From assembly GCA_041592335.1 (NCBI GenBank), contig JBFHQE010000016.1, forward strand, positions 1 through 54,369: 54,369 nt of DNA. The letters are read 5' to 3'. The translations under genes and the position numbers were made by a program. The stretch's first letter is position 1, and each line of letters begins with the position of its first letter. The stretch comes from JBFHQE01 sp041592335. GTDB taxonomy: Bacteria > Pseudomonadota > Gammaproteobacteria > Thiohalobacterales > Thiohalobacteraceae. Below the pieces are notes generated by a model. It was not told the origin of the DNA, made no database searches, and saw only the letters and a program-made list of their open reading frames with translations. Shown here piece by piece: positions 1 to 7,129 of this stretch.

Positions 1-18
1 GGCAGCCGGAAAACCGGA

Positions 19-435
19 TTACTCCATTTCGTCCAGGGCTTTCTGGTAACGATTGGCGTGTGAACGCTCTGCCTTGGCCAGTGTTTCAAACCAGTCGGCA
101 ACTTCGTCGAAGCCTTCGTCACGGGCGGTCTTGGCCATGCCCGGATACATGTCAGTGTACTCGTGAGTTTCACCGGCAACCGCTGTCTTCAGGTTGTCAG
201 CCGTCGCACCGAACGGCATACCAGTCGCCGGATCGCCACACTGCTCCAGGTATTCCAGGTGACCATGGGCGTGACCGGTTTCACCTTCGGCAGTTGAGCG
301 GAACAGCGCCGCGATGTCGTTGTAGCCTTCAACGTCAGCCTTTGATGCGAAGTACAGGTAGCGGCGATTAGCCTGGGATTCACCTGCGAATGCAGCCTTC
401 AGGTTTTCTTCAGTCTTTGAACCTTTCAGTGACAT
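19..435 (-). CDS. Rubrerythrin without rubredoxin domain
   Basis: Ferritin-like di-iron protein, expected to reduce hydrogen peroxide in the cytoplasm. Counted from the ATG at 435 it has 138 residues. Carboxylate and histidine ligands are visible: Glu19 (GESQANRRY), Glu52-x-x-His55, Glu89/Glu92 (GETHEY) and Glu123-x-x-His126. Classical rubrerythrins (about 190 residues) end in a rubredoxin-like Cys4 domain; this one stops after the four-helix bundle, so it needs a separate electron donor. The start at 435 is preferred over the ATG at 450 because GGAG lies 9 bases before it, inside the longer frame. It is a single gene reading out of the window with its own promoter and paired operators (505-533, 477-523). 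Family assignment is firm; the peroxidase role is inferred from the family. Confidence 0.93.
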   Translation of the reverse strand: MSLKGSKTEENLKAAFAGESQANRRYLYFASKADVEGYNDIAALFRSTAEGETGHAHGHLEYLEQCGDPATGMPFGATADNLKTAVAGETHEYTDMYPGMAKTARDEGFDEVADWFETLAKAERSHANRYQKALDEME

Positions 436-476
436 AATCTGATTCTCCATGAATGCGTGAGATTATTTTGAGTCGA

Positions 477-493
477 TTTAGAATTGGTCTAAA
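477..493. promoter_or_regulatory. Inverted-repeat operator 2, rubrerythrin promoter
   Basis: TTTAGA-ATTGG-TCTAAA, with the same half-sites and spacing as operator 1. The two centres (485 and 515) are 30 bases apart, about three helical turns, so two dimers would sit on the same face. It lies just downstream of the predicted start. Confidence 0.6.
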
Positions 494-504
494 CCGTGGG
501 CTAG

Positions 505-533
505 AATTTAGACACGATCTAAATAGAAGTCAA
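505..533 (-). promoter_or_regulatory. Sigma-70 promoter of rubrerythrin
   Basis: On the minus strand TTGACT (533-528) and TAAATT (510-505) are separated by exactly 17 bases, predicting a start near 498 and a leader of about 60 bases. The inverted repeat 507-523 fills most of the spacer and touches the -10 box, a position where a bound repressor would block RNA polymerase. Confidence 0.72.
507..523. promoter_or_regulatory. Inverted-repeat operator 1, rubrerythrin promoter
   Basis: TTTAGA-CACGA-TCTAAA, a perfect 6-5-6 inverted repeat between the -35 and -10 boxes. It resembles the TTTAGAA-N3-TTCTAAA sites described for Irr and the AT-rich sites of PerR, both Fur-family regulators. Identity of the regulator is inferred; no such gene flanks it inside the window apart from the distant zur. 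Confidence 0.6.
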
Positions 534-601
534 GCCTTTGCCCGGGCATATTTTCCCTTCCGTTTCTAAAAGATAAATGCGCCAACTCAAGTGAAGCTCA
601 A

Positions 602-648
602 TTGACCGGGACTATCGTCTCCAGTAAGGTTTGGCGCCGTTACTGGAG
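602..648 (+). promoter_or_regulatory. Possible xseB promoter and SD-masking hairpin
   Basis: TTGACC (602-607) is 17 bases from TAAGGT (625-630), a promoter with a good -35 and weak -10. Overlapping it is a perfect 9-base inverted repeat, CTCCAGTAA (619-627) and TTACTGGAG (640-648), with a 12-base loop. The right arm contains GGAG (645-648), the Shine-Dalgarno of xseB. If transcription starts upstream of 619 the hairpin would hide the ribosome site; if it starts near 637 the repeat could only act as a DNA operator. Confidence 0.45.
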
Positions 649-653
649 CCGAT

Positions 654-902
654 GTGGACATATCCGTGGCGCGAAAAAAAACAGATTCCCTGGACTTTGA
701 GCAGGCCCTGACCGAGCTTGAGACGCTGGTGGAAAAAATGGAACAGGGCGATCTCTCCCTGGAAGATTCCCTCAAATCGTTCGAACGTGGCGTCGAACTG
801 ACCCGCACCTGCCAGAAGGCGCTGGCCGAGGCCGAACAGAAAGTGGAGCAATTACTGACTCCGGACGGTGAACCCAGCCCATTCGAGCGTGACGTTGACT
901 AA
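654..902 (+). CDS. xseB: Exodeoxyribonuclease VII small subunit
   Basis: Small helical subunit that wraps XseA to form exonuclease VII, which degrades single-stranded DNA into oligonucleotides during repair. The protein has 82 residues, normal for the family, with the recognisable segment DFEQALTELETLVEKMEQGD followed by LSLEDSLKSFERG. The start is GTG at 654, 5 bases after GGAG (645-648); a second GTG at 666 is possible. It overlaps the start of ispA, and xseB-ispA-dxs is the usual gammaproteobacterial order. The large subunit gene xseA is not in this window. The inverted repeat over its ribosome site suggests control of expression. Confidence 0.95.
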   Translation: MDISVARKKTDSLDFEQALTELETLVEKMEQGDLSLEDSLKSFERGVELTRTCQKALAEAEQKVEQLLTPDGEPSPFERDVD

Positions 903-1788
903 TTCCCAGCTACCCGCATTCCTGAAAACCTGTCAGGAACGCGTCGAACTTGCGCTGACGCATACCCTGCCGGGCAGCGCCATCCTCCCTTCATCGCTGC
1001 ATGAAGCCATGCGCTATGCCACGCTCGATGGCGGTAAGCGCGTCCGTCCGGTACTGGTCTACGCGGCCGGAAAAGCCGTCGGCGTCTCCCCGGAAAGCCT
1101 GGATGCCGCCGCGGTGGCCGTGGAATGCATTCATGTCTATTCGCTGATTCACGACGACCTGCCCGCCATGGACGACGATGACCTGCGGCGCGGCAAACCC
1201 ACCTGTCACAAGGTCTACGGCGATGCCGAAGCGATACTCGCGGGCGATGCACTGCAGGCACTGGCCTTTCAGACGCTGGCGGCATCTTCACCGGCCGAAC
1301 CGGTAGCTCGACTGCGCATGGTCGACCTGCTGGCACGTGCCGCCGGTTCACGCGGCATGGTCGGCGGGCAATCGATTGACCTCGCCAGTGAAGGCAAACA
1401 ACTGGATATCGCCGAGCTGGAAGACATGCATATTCACAAGACCGGTGCGCTGATTCGCGCCAGTGTCATGCTCGGCGCACTGCATGCGGACGGCGTCAGC
1501 GCTCAGCAGTTGAATCATCTCGACCATTACGCCAAGTGCATCGGTCTCGCCTTCCAGATCCAGGACGACATCCTCGATGTCGAAGGCGATACCGCCACGC
1601 TCGGCAAAACCGCCGGGGCCGACGCCTCCCACCAGAAAGCAACCTATCCCGCCCTGCTGGGACTGGCCGGGGCACGGGCTCGGGCCGATGAACTCACCCG
1701 TTCCGCCATCGATAGCCTGGGCGGATTCGATGAACAGGCCGACCCACTGCGCTGGCTGGCGGAATACATCGTCTCGCGGAAAAATTAG
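889..1788 (+). CDS. ispA: Farnesyl diphosphate synthase (polyprenyl synthetase)
   Basis: Condenses dimethylallyl and isopentenyl diphosphate to geranyl and then farnesyl diphosphate, the precursor of undecaprenyl phosphate and quinone side chains. Both aspartate-rich motifs are intact: DDLPAMDDDDLRRG (first, followed by substrate-binding Arg) and DDILD (second), plus the GGKRVRP segment. Starting at GTG 889 gives 299 residues, the same as E. coli IspA, and a 14-base overlap with xseB; GTG 868 would add seven residues and cannot be excluded. It lies between xseB and dxs, so the operon couples DOXP-pathway entry to prenyl chain synthesis. Confidence 0.95.
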   Translation: MTLTNSQLPAFLKTCQERVELALTHTLPGSAILPSSLHEAMRYATLDGGKRVRPVLVYAAGKAVGVSPESLDAAAVAVECIHVYSLIHDDLPAMDDDDLRRGKPTCHKVYGDAEAILAGDALQALAFQTLAASSPAEPVARLRMVDLLARAAGSRGMVGGQSIDLASEGKQLDIAELEDMHIHKTGALIRASVMLGALHADGVSAQQLNHLDHYAKCIGLAFQIQDDILDVEGDTATLGKTAGADASHQKATYPALLGLAGARARADELTRSAIDSLGGFDEQADPLRWLAEYIVSRKN

Positions 1789-1801
1789 CACCAGCTGAAA
1801 T

Positions 1802-1873
1802 AATCAGTCGAGGTTAGTTTTTTGCTCGCTCCAAAACACTCTGAGTCGCTCGAAAAAACACCCTCGACTGATT
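1802..1873 (+). repeat. Structured intergenic repeat, copy 1 (ispA-dxs)
   Basis: Outer arms AATCAGTCGAGG (1802-1813) and CCTCGACTGATT (1862-1873) pair perfectly over 12 bases. After a small internal loop (TTA/AC) a second stem GTTTTTT/AAAAAAC (1817-1823 with 1853-1859) forms. The apical part holds CTCGCTCC, then ACT-CTG-AGT, then AGTCGCTC, so TCGCTC occurs twice as a direct repeat. A second copy lies at 22618-22694. There is no T tract after it, so it is not an ordinary terminator. It sits in the transcribed gap between ispA and dxs. Confidence 0.75.
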
Positions 1874-1956
1874 TCGCCTGCTAACTCTTCCCTTGAATCT
1901 GCCTCCCGGCAGACGGATAATTCGTCGTTTTACCCGCGGCCGTCCTCTTATCTTTC

Positions 1957-3852
1957 ATGACCCAGCAGAAAACCCCCTTACTGGACACCATTAACAGCCC
2001 GGCCGACTTGCGTCGACTGGACGCTAACCAGTTGGAAACTCTGGCAAATGAACTGCGCGCCTTCCTGATCAACAGTGTCAGCAAAACCGGCGGACACCTG
2101 GCGGCGGGACTCGGCACGGTCGAACTGACCATCGCCCTGCACTACATCTACAAGACCCCGGAAGACAGGCTGATATGGGATGTAGGGCATCAGACCTATC
2201 CGCACAAGATTCTCACCGAACGCCGTCACCGCATGGCGACCATCCGCAAAAAGGACGGCCTGTCCGGTTTCCCCAAGCGCAGTGAAAGCGAATACGACAC
2301 CTTTGGCGTCGGCCACTCCAGCACCTCGATCAGCGCCGCCACGGGTATGGCCATTGCCGCCAAACGCGAGGGCAAGGGCCGCAAGGTGGTCGCCGTTATC
2401 GGCGATGGCGCCATGACCGCCGGCCAGGCGTTTGAAGCGCTGAACCATGCGGGAGACCTGGATAACGATCTGCTGGTTATCCTGAACGATAACGACATGT
2501 CGATCTCGCCGAACGTCGGCGCACTCTCCAACTACTTCGGCCGCATCCTCGCCGGGCGCGCTTACAACACCATGCGCGAAAGCGGCAAAAAAATCATGAA
2601 GACGCTGCCGCACATGGCATCCGAACTGGCCCGCCGCGCCGAGGAACACATGAAGGGCATGGTGGTGCCGGGAACCCTGTTCGAGGAACTGGGCTTTAAC
2701 TATGTCGGGCCCATCGATGGCCACGACCTGCCGGGTCTAATCAGAACCCTGCGCAATCTGCGCGAACAGACCGGGCCGCGCCTGCTGCACCTGGTGACAC
2801 GCAAGGGCAAGGGTTATGAACCCGCGGAAAAAAATCCCTGCGCCTTCCATGGCGTGGGCGGCTTCGATCCACAGACCGGCAAGGCCAAATCAGGCAGCAA
2901 GCAGCTCACCTATACCCAGGTGTTCTCGGACTGGGTGTGCGATATGGCCAAAGCCGATCCAAAGCTGGTCGCCATTACCCCGGCGATGCGCGAAGGCTCC
3001 GGCCTGGTGGCCTTCTCCAAGGAATTTCCCGATCGCTACTTCGATGTAGGTATAGCCGAACAACATGCCGTGACACTGGCCGCAGGTCTTGCCTGCGAGG
3101 GCTATCACCCGGTAGTGGCAATCTATTCCACCTTCCTGCAGCGCGCCTACGACCAACTTGTGCATGACGTTGCAATACAGAACCTGCCGGTCACCTTTGC
3201 GATCGATCGCGCCGGACTGGTCGGCCCGGATGGCCCGACGCATGCCGGTAGCTTCGACCTGAGTTACCTGCGCTGCATTCCCAACCTGCTCATCATGGCA
3301 CCGGCGGATGAAAACGAATGTCGGCAGATGCTGACGACAGCGCAGCGTGCCGCACAACCGGCCGCCGTGCGCTATCCACGCGGCGGGGGTAATGGCACGG
3401 CGGTTCAACCGCAACTGGATACCATCGCCATCGGCAAGGCCGAGTTGCGACGCACGGGTAAACAGGTTGCACTGCTTGCCTTCGGCGCCATGGTCGATGT
3501 CGCCGAACAGGTCGCCGAGCAACTCAACGCCAGCCTGGTCAACATGCGTTTCATCAAACCGCTGGACCGGGAGCTGGTGCGACAGATGGCCGAACAACAT
3601 TGCCTGCTGGTGACACTGGAAGATAATGCCATCGCGGGCGGCGCGGGCAGTGCCGTTAACGAGGCCATTGCCGATATGGCTATCCAGGTCGGCCTGCTTA
3701 ATCTGGGTCTGCCGGATGACTTCCAGGAACACGGCAGCCGCGACGAACTGTTTGCCGATTGCGGCCTGTCCGTCGATGCCATCTGCGCTGCCATTAACCA
3801 GCGATTGTCTACTGAAAATTGCGAGTCCAAATCGGATCGCTTAGTCTCTTAG
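1957..3852 (+). CDS. dxs: 1-deoxy-D-xylulose-5-phosphate synthase
   Basis: Thiamine-diphosphate enzyme that condenses pyruvate and glyceraldehyde 3-phosphate, the first and rate-controlling step of the non-mevalonate isoprenoid pathway; its product also feeds thiamine and pyridoxal synthesis. It has 631 residues, family length. Visible residues: His47 (SKTGGHLAAGLG), the ThDP/Mg motif beginning GDG at 149-151 with LNDND near 177, and catalytic Glu368 in DVGIAEQHAVT. The ATG at 1957 has no clear Shine-Dalgarno; a small hairpin (TCTGCC-TCCC-GGCAGA, 1898-1913) and the structured repeat 1802-1873 lie in the 168-base leader. With thiL and pdxJ also here, DXP use is represented at several points. 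Confidence 0.97.
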   Translation: MTQQKTPLLDTINSPADLRRLDANQLETLANELRAFLINSVSKTGGHLAAGLGTVELTIALHYIYKTPEDRLIWDVGHQTYPHKILTERRHRMATIRKKDGLSGFPKRSESEYDTFGVGHSSTSISAATGMAIAAKREGKGRKVVAVIGDGAMTAGQAFEALNHAGDLDNDLLVILNDNDMSISPNVGALSNYFGRILAGRAYNTMRESGKKIMKTLPHMASELARRAEEHMKGMVVPGTLFEELGFNYVGPIDGHDLPGLIRTLRNLREQTGPRLLHLVTRKGKGYEPAEKNPCAFHGVGGFDPQTGKAKSGSKQLTYTQVFSDWVCDMAKADPKLVAITPAMREGSGLVAFSKEFPDRYFDVGIAEQHAVTLAAGLACEGYHPVVAIYSTFLQRAYDQLVHDVAIQNLPVTFAIDRAGLVGPDGPTHAGSFDLSYLRCIPNLLIMAPADENECRQMLTTAQRAAQPAAVRYPRGGGNGTAVQPQLDTIAIGKAELRRTGKQVALLAFGAMVDVAEQVAEQLNASLVNMRFIKPLDRELVRQMAEQHCLLVTLEDNAIAGGAGSAVNEAIADMAIQVGLLNLGLPDDFQEHGSRDELFADCGLSVDAICAAINQRLSTENCESKSDRLVS

Positions 3853-3875
3853 TGTTTTAGTCAGGAATCTAACCC

Positions 3876-4256
3876 GTGCCAGCCAAGTACACCTTACGTG
3901 TCCTAACGGAATTTGCCTCTGCCCACACGCTGCGGGATTACCCGGGTGCGTGCTCGCGCATGCATGGCCATAACTGGAAAGTGGAAACCGAGGTGGTTGC
4001 CACGGCACTGGATGAGGTAGGCATGGGCATCGATTTCAAGCGTATTAAAAACGCCGCCAATGAAATCGGCGACAGGCTGGACCATTATTACCTGAACGAC
4101 ATCAAACCGTTCGACGAGATCAACCCGACAGCGGAAAATATCGCCGCCTATTTTTATAAAGAGCTGGCAGCGCAGCTTAACAGCGAACAGGTCAGGGTAA
4201 GCGCCGTAACCTTGTGGGAAACGGATCGCGCCTGCGTGAAATATACCGAGGAATAG
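3876..4256 (+). CDS. queD: 6-carboxytetrahydropterin synthase, QueD type
   Basis: Converts dihydroneopterin triphosphate to 6-carboxytetrahydropterin in the queuosine (7-deazaguanine) pathway. It has 126 residues. The zinc ligands His17, His30 and His32 and the nucleophile Cys26 are present in the CxxxHGH arrangement. That points to QueD rather than PTPS-III, the folate-making relative, in which Cys is replaced by Glu. The start is GTG at 3876, 23 bases after dxs. Its partner folE2 follows after 8 bases and makes exactly its substrate, so the pair forms a two-step pterin module. QueC/QueE/QueF are not in the window. Confidence 0.9.
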   Translation: MPAKYTLRVLTEFASAHTLRDYPGACSRMHGHNWKVETEVVATALDEVGMGIDFKRIKNAANEIGDRLDHYYLNDIKPFDEINPTAENIAAYFYKELAAQLNSEQVRVSAVTLWETDRACVKYTEE

Positions 4257-4264
4257 ATAACATC

Positions 4265-5071
4265 ATGAGCGACAGCAGCGAGGCCACCATAGCCGACGTA
4301 CAGAGCAGCAAGGATACGCGGCATATCCCTATCGACAAAGTTGGTATCAAGGACATCCGCCATCCCGTGCGCGTGAGCGACCGTTCCGATGGCGAACAGG
4401 CCACCATCGCCAACTTCAATATGTACGTAAATCTGCCGCATAATTTCAAAGGCACGCACATGTCGCGCTTTGTGCAGATCCTGAACAACCATGAAAAAGA
4501 AATCACGGTTAAATCGTTCAAGGAAATGCTGAAAGAAATGATCGAACTGCTGGAAGCGCAGTCCGGTCATATCGAGATGAGTTTCCCTTATTTCGTCAAC
4601 AAGAAAGCACCCGTATCCGGCGTGCAAAGCCTGCTGGATTACGATGTTACCTTCATCGGTGAAATCGAAAACGGCAAACCGCACACCAATATCAAGGTCG
4701 TGGTGCCGGTAACCAGCCTGTGTCCCTGCTCCAAGAAAATTTCGGATTACGGCGCGCACAACCAGCGCTCGCACGTCACTGTCAATGTACGCACCAAGGA
4801 TTTCGTCTGGATCGAAGAGGTCATCGACATCGTCGAAAGCGAAGCGTCCTGCGAACTGTATGGCCTGTTGAAACGCCCGGATGAAAAGCATGTTACCGAA
4901 CGCGCCTACGACAATCCCAAGTTCGTGGAAGACATGGTGCGCGATGTCGCCGCGCGCCTGAACGCCGATGACCGCATTACGGCTTATGTCGTGGAATCGG
5001 AAAACTTTGAGTCCATCCACAATCATTCGGCCTATGCCATGATCGTGAAGGACAAGCTGAAAGATAAATAA
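4265..5071 (+). CDS. folE2: GTP cyclohydrolase I type 2 (FolE2)
   Basis: GCYH-IB enzyme that opens GTP to dihydroneopterin triphosphate for folate and 7-deazaguanine synthesis. Unlike FolE it does not depend strictly on zinc. It has 268 residues from ATG 4265; an upstream in-frame start at 4214 would run into queD and is rejected. The family signature SLCPCSKKISDYGAHNQRSHV-like segment is clear, with Cys153 and Cys155. It is the last gene of the xseB-ispA-dxs-queD-folE2 run and is followed directly by a strong terminator. FolE2 is often Zur-controlled when a second FolE exists; I see no Zur-like box here. Confidence 0.95.
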   Translation: MSDSSEATIADVQSSKDTRHIPIDKVGIKDIRHPVRVSDRSDGEQATIANFNMYVNLPHNFKGTHMSRFVQILNNHEKEITVKSFKEMLKEMIELLEAQSGHIEMSFPYFVNKKAPVSGVQSLLDYDVTFIGEIENGKPHTNIKVVVPVTSLCPCSKKISDYGAHNQRSHVTVNVRTKDFVWIEEVIDIVESEASCELYGLLKRPDEKHVTERAYDNPKFVEDMVRDVAARLNADDRITAYVVESENFESIHNHSAYAMIVKDKLKDK

Positions 5072-5088
5072 ACATTATCTTAAAGCAT

Positions 5089-5116
5089 AAAAAAGCCGGC
5101 AATCGCCGGCTTTTTT
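5089..5116. terminator. Bidirectional intrinsic terminator
   Basis: AAAAAAGCCGGC - AATC - GCCGGCTTTTTT: a 6-base GC stem with a tetraloop flanked by an A tract and a T tract. It ends folE2 on the plus strand and the HD-GYP gene on the minus strand, which converge here. Confidence 0.93.
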
Positions 5117-5140
5117 GTTCGGGGACTGCCACTGATTCTG

Positions 5141-6337
5141 CTAGAGAAAATCCGCCAGATTGATTCCGTAGTCGCCCGGCGCAACGGTTTTGGTCACGCG
5201 GTCGTTGGTGGCCTTGGTCAGATCCAGGTCGCGAATCTTCTCATAACGTTTTTTCCTGGCGTTGTAGATGATCTTGAGTTGCGGGCGCAACATGTCGCTG
5301 CCAAGCTCCATGACGATACCCACCAGCCCCGAATCCAGCTGCACCAGCGAACCGACCGGATAGATACCCAGGCACTTGATGAAGTGCTGCACCAGCCCCT
5401 GATCGAAATGGGCGGGTGACCATTCCATCAACTTCTTCAGGGCGAGCGTCGGCTCCCAGGCATCCTTGTAGACACGTACCGAAGTTAAGGCATCATACAC
5501 ATCCACTATTGCCGACATGCGACCGATCAGGCTGATTTCCCTGCCGCTCAAACCCAGCGGGTAACCCGTGCCATCCATGCGCTCGTGATGCAGCACGGAA
5601 ACATCCATGGCGACATCGGATACATTGGTGGTCTCCTGCAGAATGTCACGACTGTGCGTGACATGCGTCTTCATAATTTCGAACTCTTCCGGCTCCAGCC
5701 GCCCTGGCTTGTTCAGCACTTCCTGCGGCACCAGCGTTTTACCGATATCGTGAATCAAGCCACCAATGGCAACCTGATGAATGGTTTCTTCCGGCAGACC
5801 CTGCTCCTGGGCAAAACTGATCATCAGACCGGCGACCGACACGCAATGCATGAAGGTGTATTCGTCCTTGGTCTTGATGCGCGAAATACCGGTCAGCGCA
5901 TGATGGTTGCGGAAGGCGGATTGCACCATTTTTTCCGCCACCGGGTTGAGGCTCGCGACTTCCACCTGCTTGCCGACACGAGTGTCTTCCATCAGATTGC
6001 GGATGACCGAGGTCGCTTCGCGGAACAGGCGCTGGGCCCGGTCGCGCTCCTCGGCCACGCTCACCGGGCGCTCGCTGTCGGCATCGTTGACCGCCTCTTC
6101 CAGCTGACGCTGCAGATCTTGATCAACTTCCTGCAGGGTCGGCGCCTCTTCCACATCCTTGCCCTGGCCGGTGTCGATATAGACATGACGAATACCCGCG
6201 CTGGCAATTTTCTGCACGACCTGGCTATTTTCGATCTTGAACTTGTTCTTGATAAACGGGTGTTCCATCCAGCCGCAATCCAGGTCATGGATGAACATAC
6301 CGATACGTAACTCACTGGTGGCTATACGTTTAATCAT
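5141..6337 (-). CDS. HD-GYP c-di-GMP phosphodiesterase with DUF3391
   Basis: Predicted cytosolic phosphodiesterase that hydrolyses cyclic di-GMP to GMP. It has 398 residues. An N-terminal DUF3391 domain (about 1-130, including GMFIHDLDCGW) precedes the HD-GYP domain. The metal-binding His196-Asp197 (HDIGK) and the family signature His250-His251-Glu252...Gly258-Tyr259-Pro260 (HHERMDGTGYP) are intact, so it should be active. There is no transmembrane segment. A PilZ protein, the kind of receptor that reads c-di-GMP, lies 108 bases upstream on the same strand. The gap holds only a weak hairpin (TCCC-GGGA) followed by a short T run on the minus strand, so co-transcription is uncertain. Confidence 0.92.
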   Translation of the reverse strand: MIKRIATSELRIGMFIHDLDCGWMEHPFIKNKFKIENSQVVQKIASAGIRHVYIDTGQGKDVEEAPTLQEVDQDLQRQLEEAVNDADSERPVSVAEERDRAQRLFREATSVIRNLMEDTRVGKQVEVASLNPVAEKMVQSAFRNHHALTGISRIKTKDEYTFMHCVSVAGLMISFAQEQGLPEETIHQVAIGGLIHDIGKTLVPQEVLNKPGRLEPEEFEIMKTHVTHSRDILQETTNVSDVAMDVSVLHHERMDGTGYPLGLSGREISLIGRMSAIVDVYDALTSVRVYKDAWEPTLALKKLMEWSPAHFDQGLVQHFIKCLGIYPVGSLVQLDSGLVGIVMELGSDMLRPQLKIIYNARKKRYEKIRDLDLTKATNDRVTKTVAPGDYGINLADFL

Positions 6338-6445
6338 GCTGAACCCGCGGAATGAAGGAAACAGGACTACATGATTAGGGTAACGGTCCGGGAAGGAAAA
6401 AATTTATCCCGAAACAGGGAAATTAATCCTTGTTAAAATAGGGGA

Positions 6446-7117
6446 TTAGTCGCCGAGGTGCAGATGTTCGTAGACATAGCCATGCAACACGATGGCCTCA
6501 ATTTCCTCCAGCAGCTCGAACTCGGTGCCATGCTGGTAGACGGGTAACCCATCGGCCTCGTCTTTTCGGGTCTTGATCGAACGCACGATGGCATTCAGTT
6601 GCAGCGAGCGATCCACCCCGGCAACCGGCAGCCTGGCATTGACGGTCAGGATATCTTCCTTGTTCGCCAGCTGAATATCGCACTCGATCAGGGCCCCGGT
6701 GGTACTGAGGTCAGTGATCACGGCCTTGGAAACCATGGGATCGCCGGGCGAGTCTATATCCACATGCGTGATGTTGACCTCAAGTCTTGTGGATACCCGC
6801 ATCGCCTTGCGCACCGCGATGCTTTCAAAGTGCCGCGGGTAAGCCAGGTGCATATGCGCGTAGGGACGCATACTGGTTAGCAGGACGGAAGAATTGAACG
6901 CATAAAGATTGGTGCCGGACATCATCCGAACAACCAGTGGCTGGCCTTCGCGCATGATCAGGGGCTTACCATCGACGCGCGGCATGGTGGTGATCACGCT
7001 GCCATCCTTCAGAAAGCCAATGGCCTTGGCGACATATTTCTTGCGATCATCACCGGCGATCTGCAATTGCAGCGCGCCGCCTATCACCATTTTCAGCTCG
7101 TCGTTATCGTTCTCCAT
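6446..7117 (-). CDS. PilZ-domain protein, YcgR-like
   Basis: Predicted cyclic di-GMP receptor. It has 223 residues. The N-terminal half (about 5-95) looks like the YcgR/flagellar-brake beta domain, and the C-terminal half is PilZ. The binding motifs are Arg103-x-x-x-Arg107 (RKAMR) and Asp136-x-Ser138-x-x-Gly141 (DLSTTG), both complete, so nucleotide binding is likely. It lies 12 bases after the aspartic protease gene and 108 bases before the HD-GYP gene. It probably adjusts motility or surface structures, but no flagellar or pilus gene is nearby, so the target cannot be read from context. Confidence 0.88.
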   Translation of the reverse strand: MENDNDELKMVIGGALQLQIAGDDRKKYVAKAIGFLKDGSVITTMPRVDGKPLIMREGQPLVVRMMSGTNLYAFNSSVLLTSMRPYAHMHLAYPRHFESIAVRKAMRVSTRLEVNITHVDIDSPGDPMVSKAVITDLSTTGALIECDIQLANKEDILTVNARLPVAGVDRSLQLNAIVRSIKTRKDEADGLPVYQHGTEFELLEEIEAIVLHGYVYEHLHLGD

Positions 7118-7129
7118 GCGGAACCAGCC

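Noticed and set aside
2890..3732. 280-codon minus-strand frame opposite dxs
   Set aside because: Antisense shadow of a highly conserved gene.
4154..5026. 290-codon minus-strand frame opposite queD/folE2
   Set aside because: Antisense shadow of folE2; no ribosome site or recognisable domain.
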